From an uncultured Oscillospiraceae bacterium (GTDB lineage Bacteria; Bacillota; Clostridia; Oscillospirales; Acutalibacteraceae): 5,918 bases of DNA. Made by a program: the position numbers and the translations under genes. The DNA is taken from NCBI GenBank assembly GCA_905200265.1, contig CAJKJS010000100.1, positions 1 through 5,918 on the forward strand, written 5' to 3'. Under the pieces are notes generated by a model. That model saw only the letters and a program-made list of their open reading frames with translations, had not been told where the DNA came from and searched no databases. Below, piece by piece: positions 5,362-5,918 of the stretch (its first letter is position 1; each line of letters begins with the position of its first letter).

Positions 5362-5763
5362 ATGTACGAGAAAGCACCTTATTTTTACGGAACTGGCAGA
5401 AGAAAGAGCTCCGTGGCCCGCGTACGTCTGTACCAGGGCACTGGCAAAGTGACGATCAATGATCGTCCCATCGACGACTACTTCGGCCTGGAAACCCTGA
5501 AACTCATCGTTCGTCAGCCGCTGGTTCTGACCGGCACCGACGAAAAGTTTGATATCGTTTGCCGCGTTGCCGGCGGCGGTGTGACCGGCCAGGCCGGCGC
5601 TATCCGTCACGGCATTGCCCGCGCTCTGCTGCAGTATGACAGCGAAAACCTGCGCGGTGATCTGAAAAAAGCTGGCTTCCTGACCCGCGATCCTCGTATG
5701 AAGGAACGCAAGAAGTACGGTCTGAAAGCTGCTCGTCGCGCTCCCCAGTTCAGCAAGCGCTGA
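5362..5763 (+). CDS. rpsI: 30S ribosomal protein S9 (uS9)
   Basis: This is a 133-residue protein of complete S9 length. S9 sits in the 30S head, and its C-terminal tail reaches the P-site tRNA anticodon loop. It shows YGTGRRKSSVARVRL at residues 9-23, the INDRPIDDYFG region at about 31-41, the VAGGGVTGQAGAIRHGIARALL block from about residue 69, the LTRDPRMKERKKYGLKAARRAPQFSKR tail, and the near-invariant final SKR. It begins 21 bases after the rplM stop. The ribosome binding site is AGGGG at 5345-5349 with a rather long 12-base gap to the ATG. The gene pair and its order are conserved throughout bacteria. Codon bias is strong, as in rplM. Confidence 0.98.
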   Translation: MYEKAPYFYGTGRRKSSVARVRLYQGTGKVTINDRPIDDYFGLETLKLIVRQPLVLTGTDEKFDIVCRVAGGGVTGQAGAIRHGIARALLQYDSENLRGDLKKAGFLTRDPRMKERKKYGLKAARRAPQFSKR

Positions 5764-5792
5764 TTCAGCTTCCAACTGGTTCAAAGATGCTC

Positions 5793-5828
5793 AAAACCCC
5801 GAAAAACTTCGGTTTTTCGGGGTTTTTT
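5793..5828 (+). terminator. rpsI terminator with UUCG tetraloop
   Basis: CCCCGAAAAAC (5797-5807) pairs perfectly with GTTTTTCGGGG (5812-5822), closed by a C(UUCG)G tetraloop (5808-5811), which is an exceptionally stable cap. It is preceded by A4 and followed by T6, giving up to 15 bp of stem if the A/T flanks pair. It ends the rplM-rpsI operon 29 bases after the rpsI stop. The remaining bases to 5918 are AT-rich with no convincing gene or signal. Confidence 0.95.
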
Positions 5829-5918
5829 CTATTTTTCCTTCTTTGTTTGTTTCTAGCCGGATTTAGACAGTTCTGTTCCTGTTTTTTCATTACAAAAGAA
5901 ACAAGGTAGCTTTTTTGA

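Noticed and set aside
4810..5784. A 324-codon open frame on the minus strand antisense to rplM and rpsI
   Set aside because: It mirrors two unmistakable ribosomal protein genes. Strong codon bias in such genes often leaves the opposite strand free of stops. It has no recognisable domain, and it reads back through the rplM leader and promoter.
5829..5918. Possible gene or signal in the AT-rich tail of the window
   Set aside because: There is no open frame with a ribosome binding site, no strong hairpin and no promoter pair. The segment is too short to judge.

Overview
The window looks like an ordinary chromosomal segment of a Gram-positive-lineage bacterium (Bacillota). Four things support this: a two-gene ABC exporter of the type common in that phylum, a biotin transporter gene under a BirA-type operator (TTGTNAACC-N15-GGTTNACAA form), strong AGGAGG-like ribosome binding sites, and an rplM-rpsI pair with its own leader. 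The protein and 5S sequences would suit the Negativicutes (for example the Megasphaera/Acidaminococcus/Dialister group). That is an impression from memory and was not tested by search. I see no transposon, CRISPR array, prophage or toxin-antitoxin unit.

Layout. (1) 30-2359, plus strand: an ABC ATPase and a 538-residue polytopic membrane partner, joined by a 4-base ATGA overlap. (2) 2363-2611, plus strand: a free-standing 5S rRNA unit. It has a 30-bp AT-only-but-for-two-bases palindrome that resembles an UP element, an extended -10 promoter, a small leader hairpin, the 116-nt 5S gene and an intrinsic terminator. (3) 2622-3351, plus strand: bioY, the substrate-binding subunit of an ECF biotin transporter. 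Its promoter is overlapped by a perfect 10+10 inverted repeat that I read as a BirA operator, and it ends in a terminator shared with the convergent operon. (4) 4653-3356, minus strand: a TtcA-like PP-loop tRNA thiolase gene followed 29 bp later by a RimJ/RimL-type GNAT acetyltransferase gene. (5) 4671-5828, plus strand: a run of helically phased A-tracts, a strong promoter, a structured leader of about 95 nt, rplM (L13), rpsI (S9), and a terminator capped by a UUCG tetraloop.

How the genes work together. Three of the five units serve translation: 5S rRNA, L13/S9, and tRNA thiolation by the TtcA-like enzyme. The 5S and rplM promoters share an almost identical extended -10 element. The biotin importer and the ABC exporter are separate membrane functions placed between them. 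No single novel multi-gene system is evident. The most informative parts are the regulatory sequences: the BirA operator over the bioY -35 box, the palindrome/UP element of the orphan 5S gene, and the curved-DNA tract plus RNA leader before rplM.
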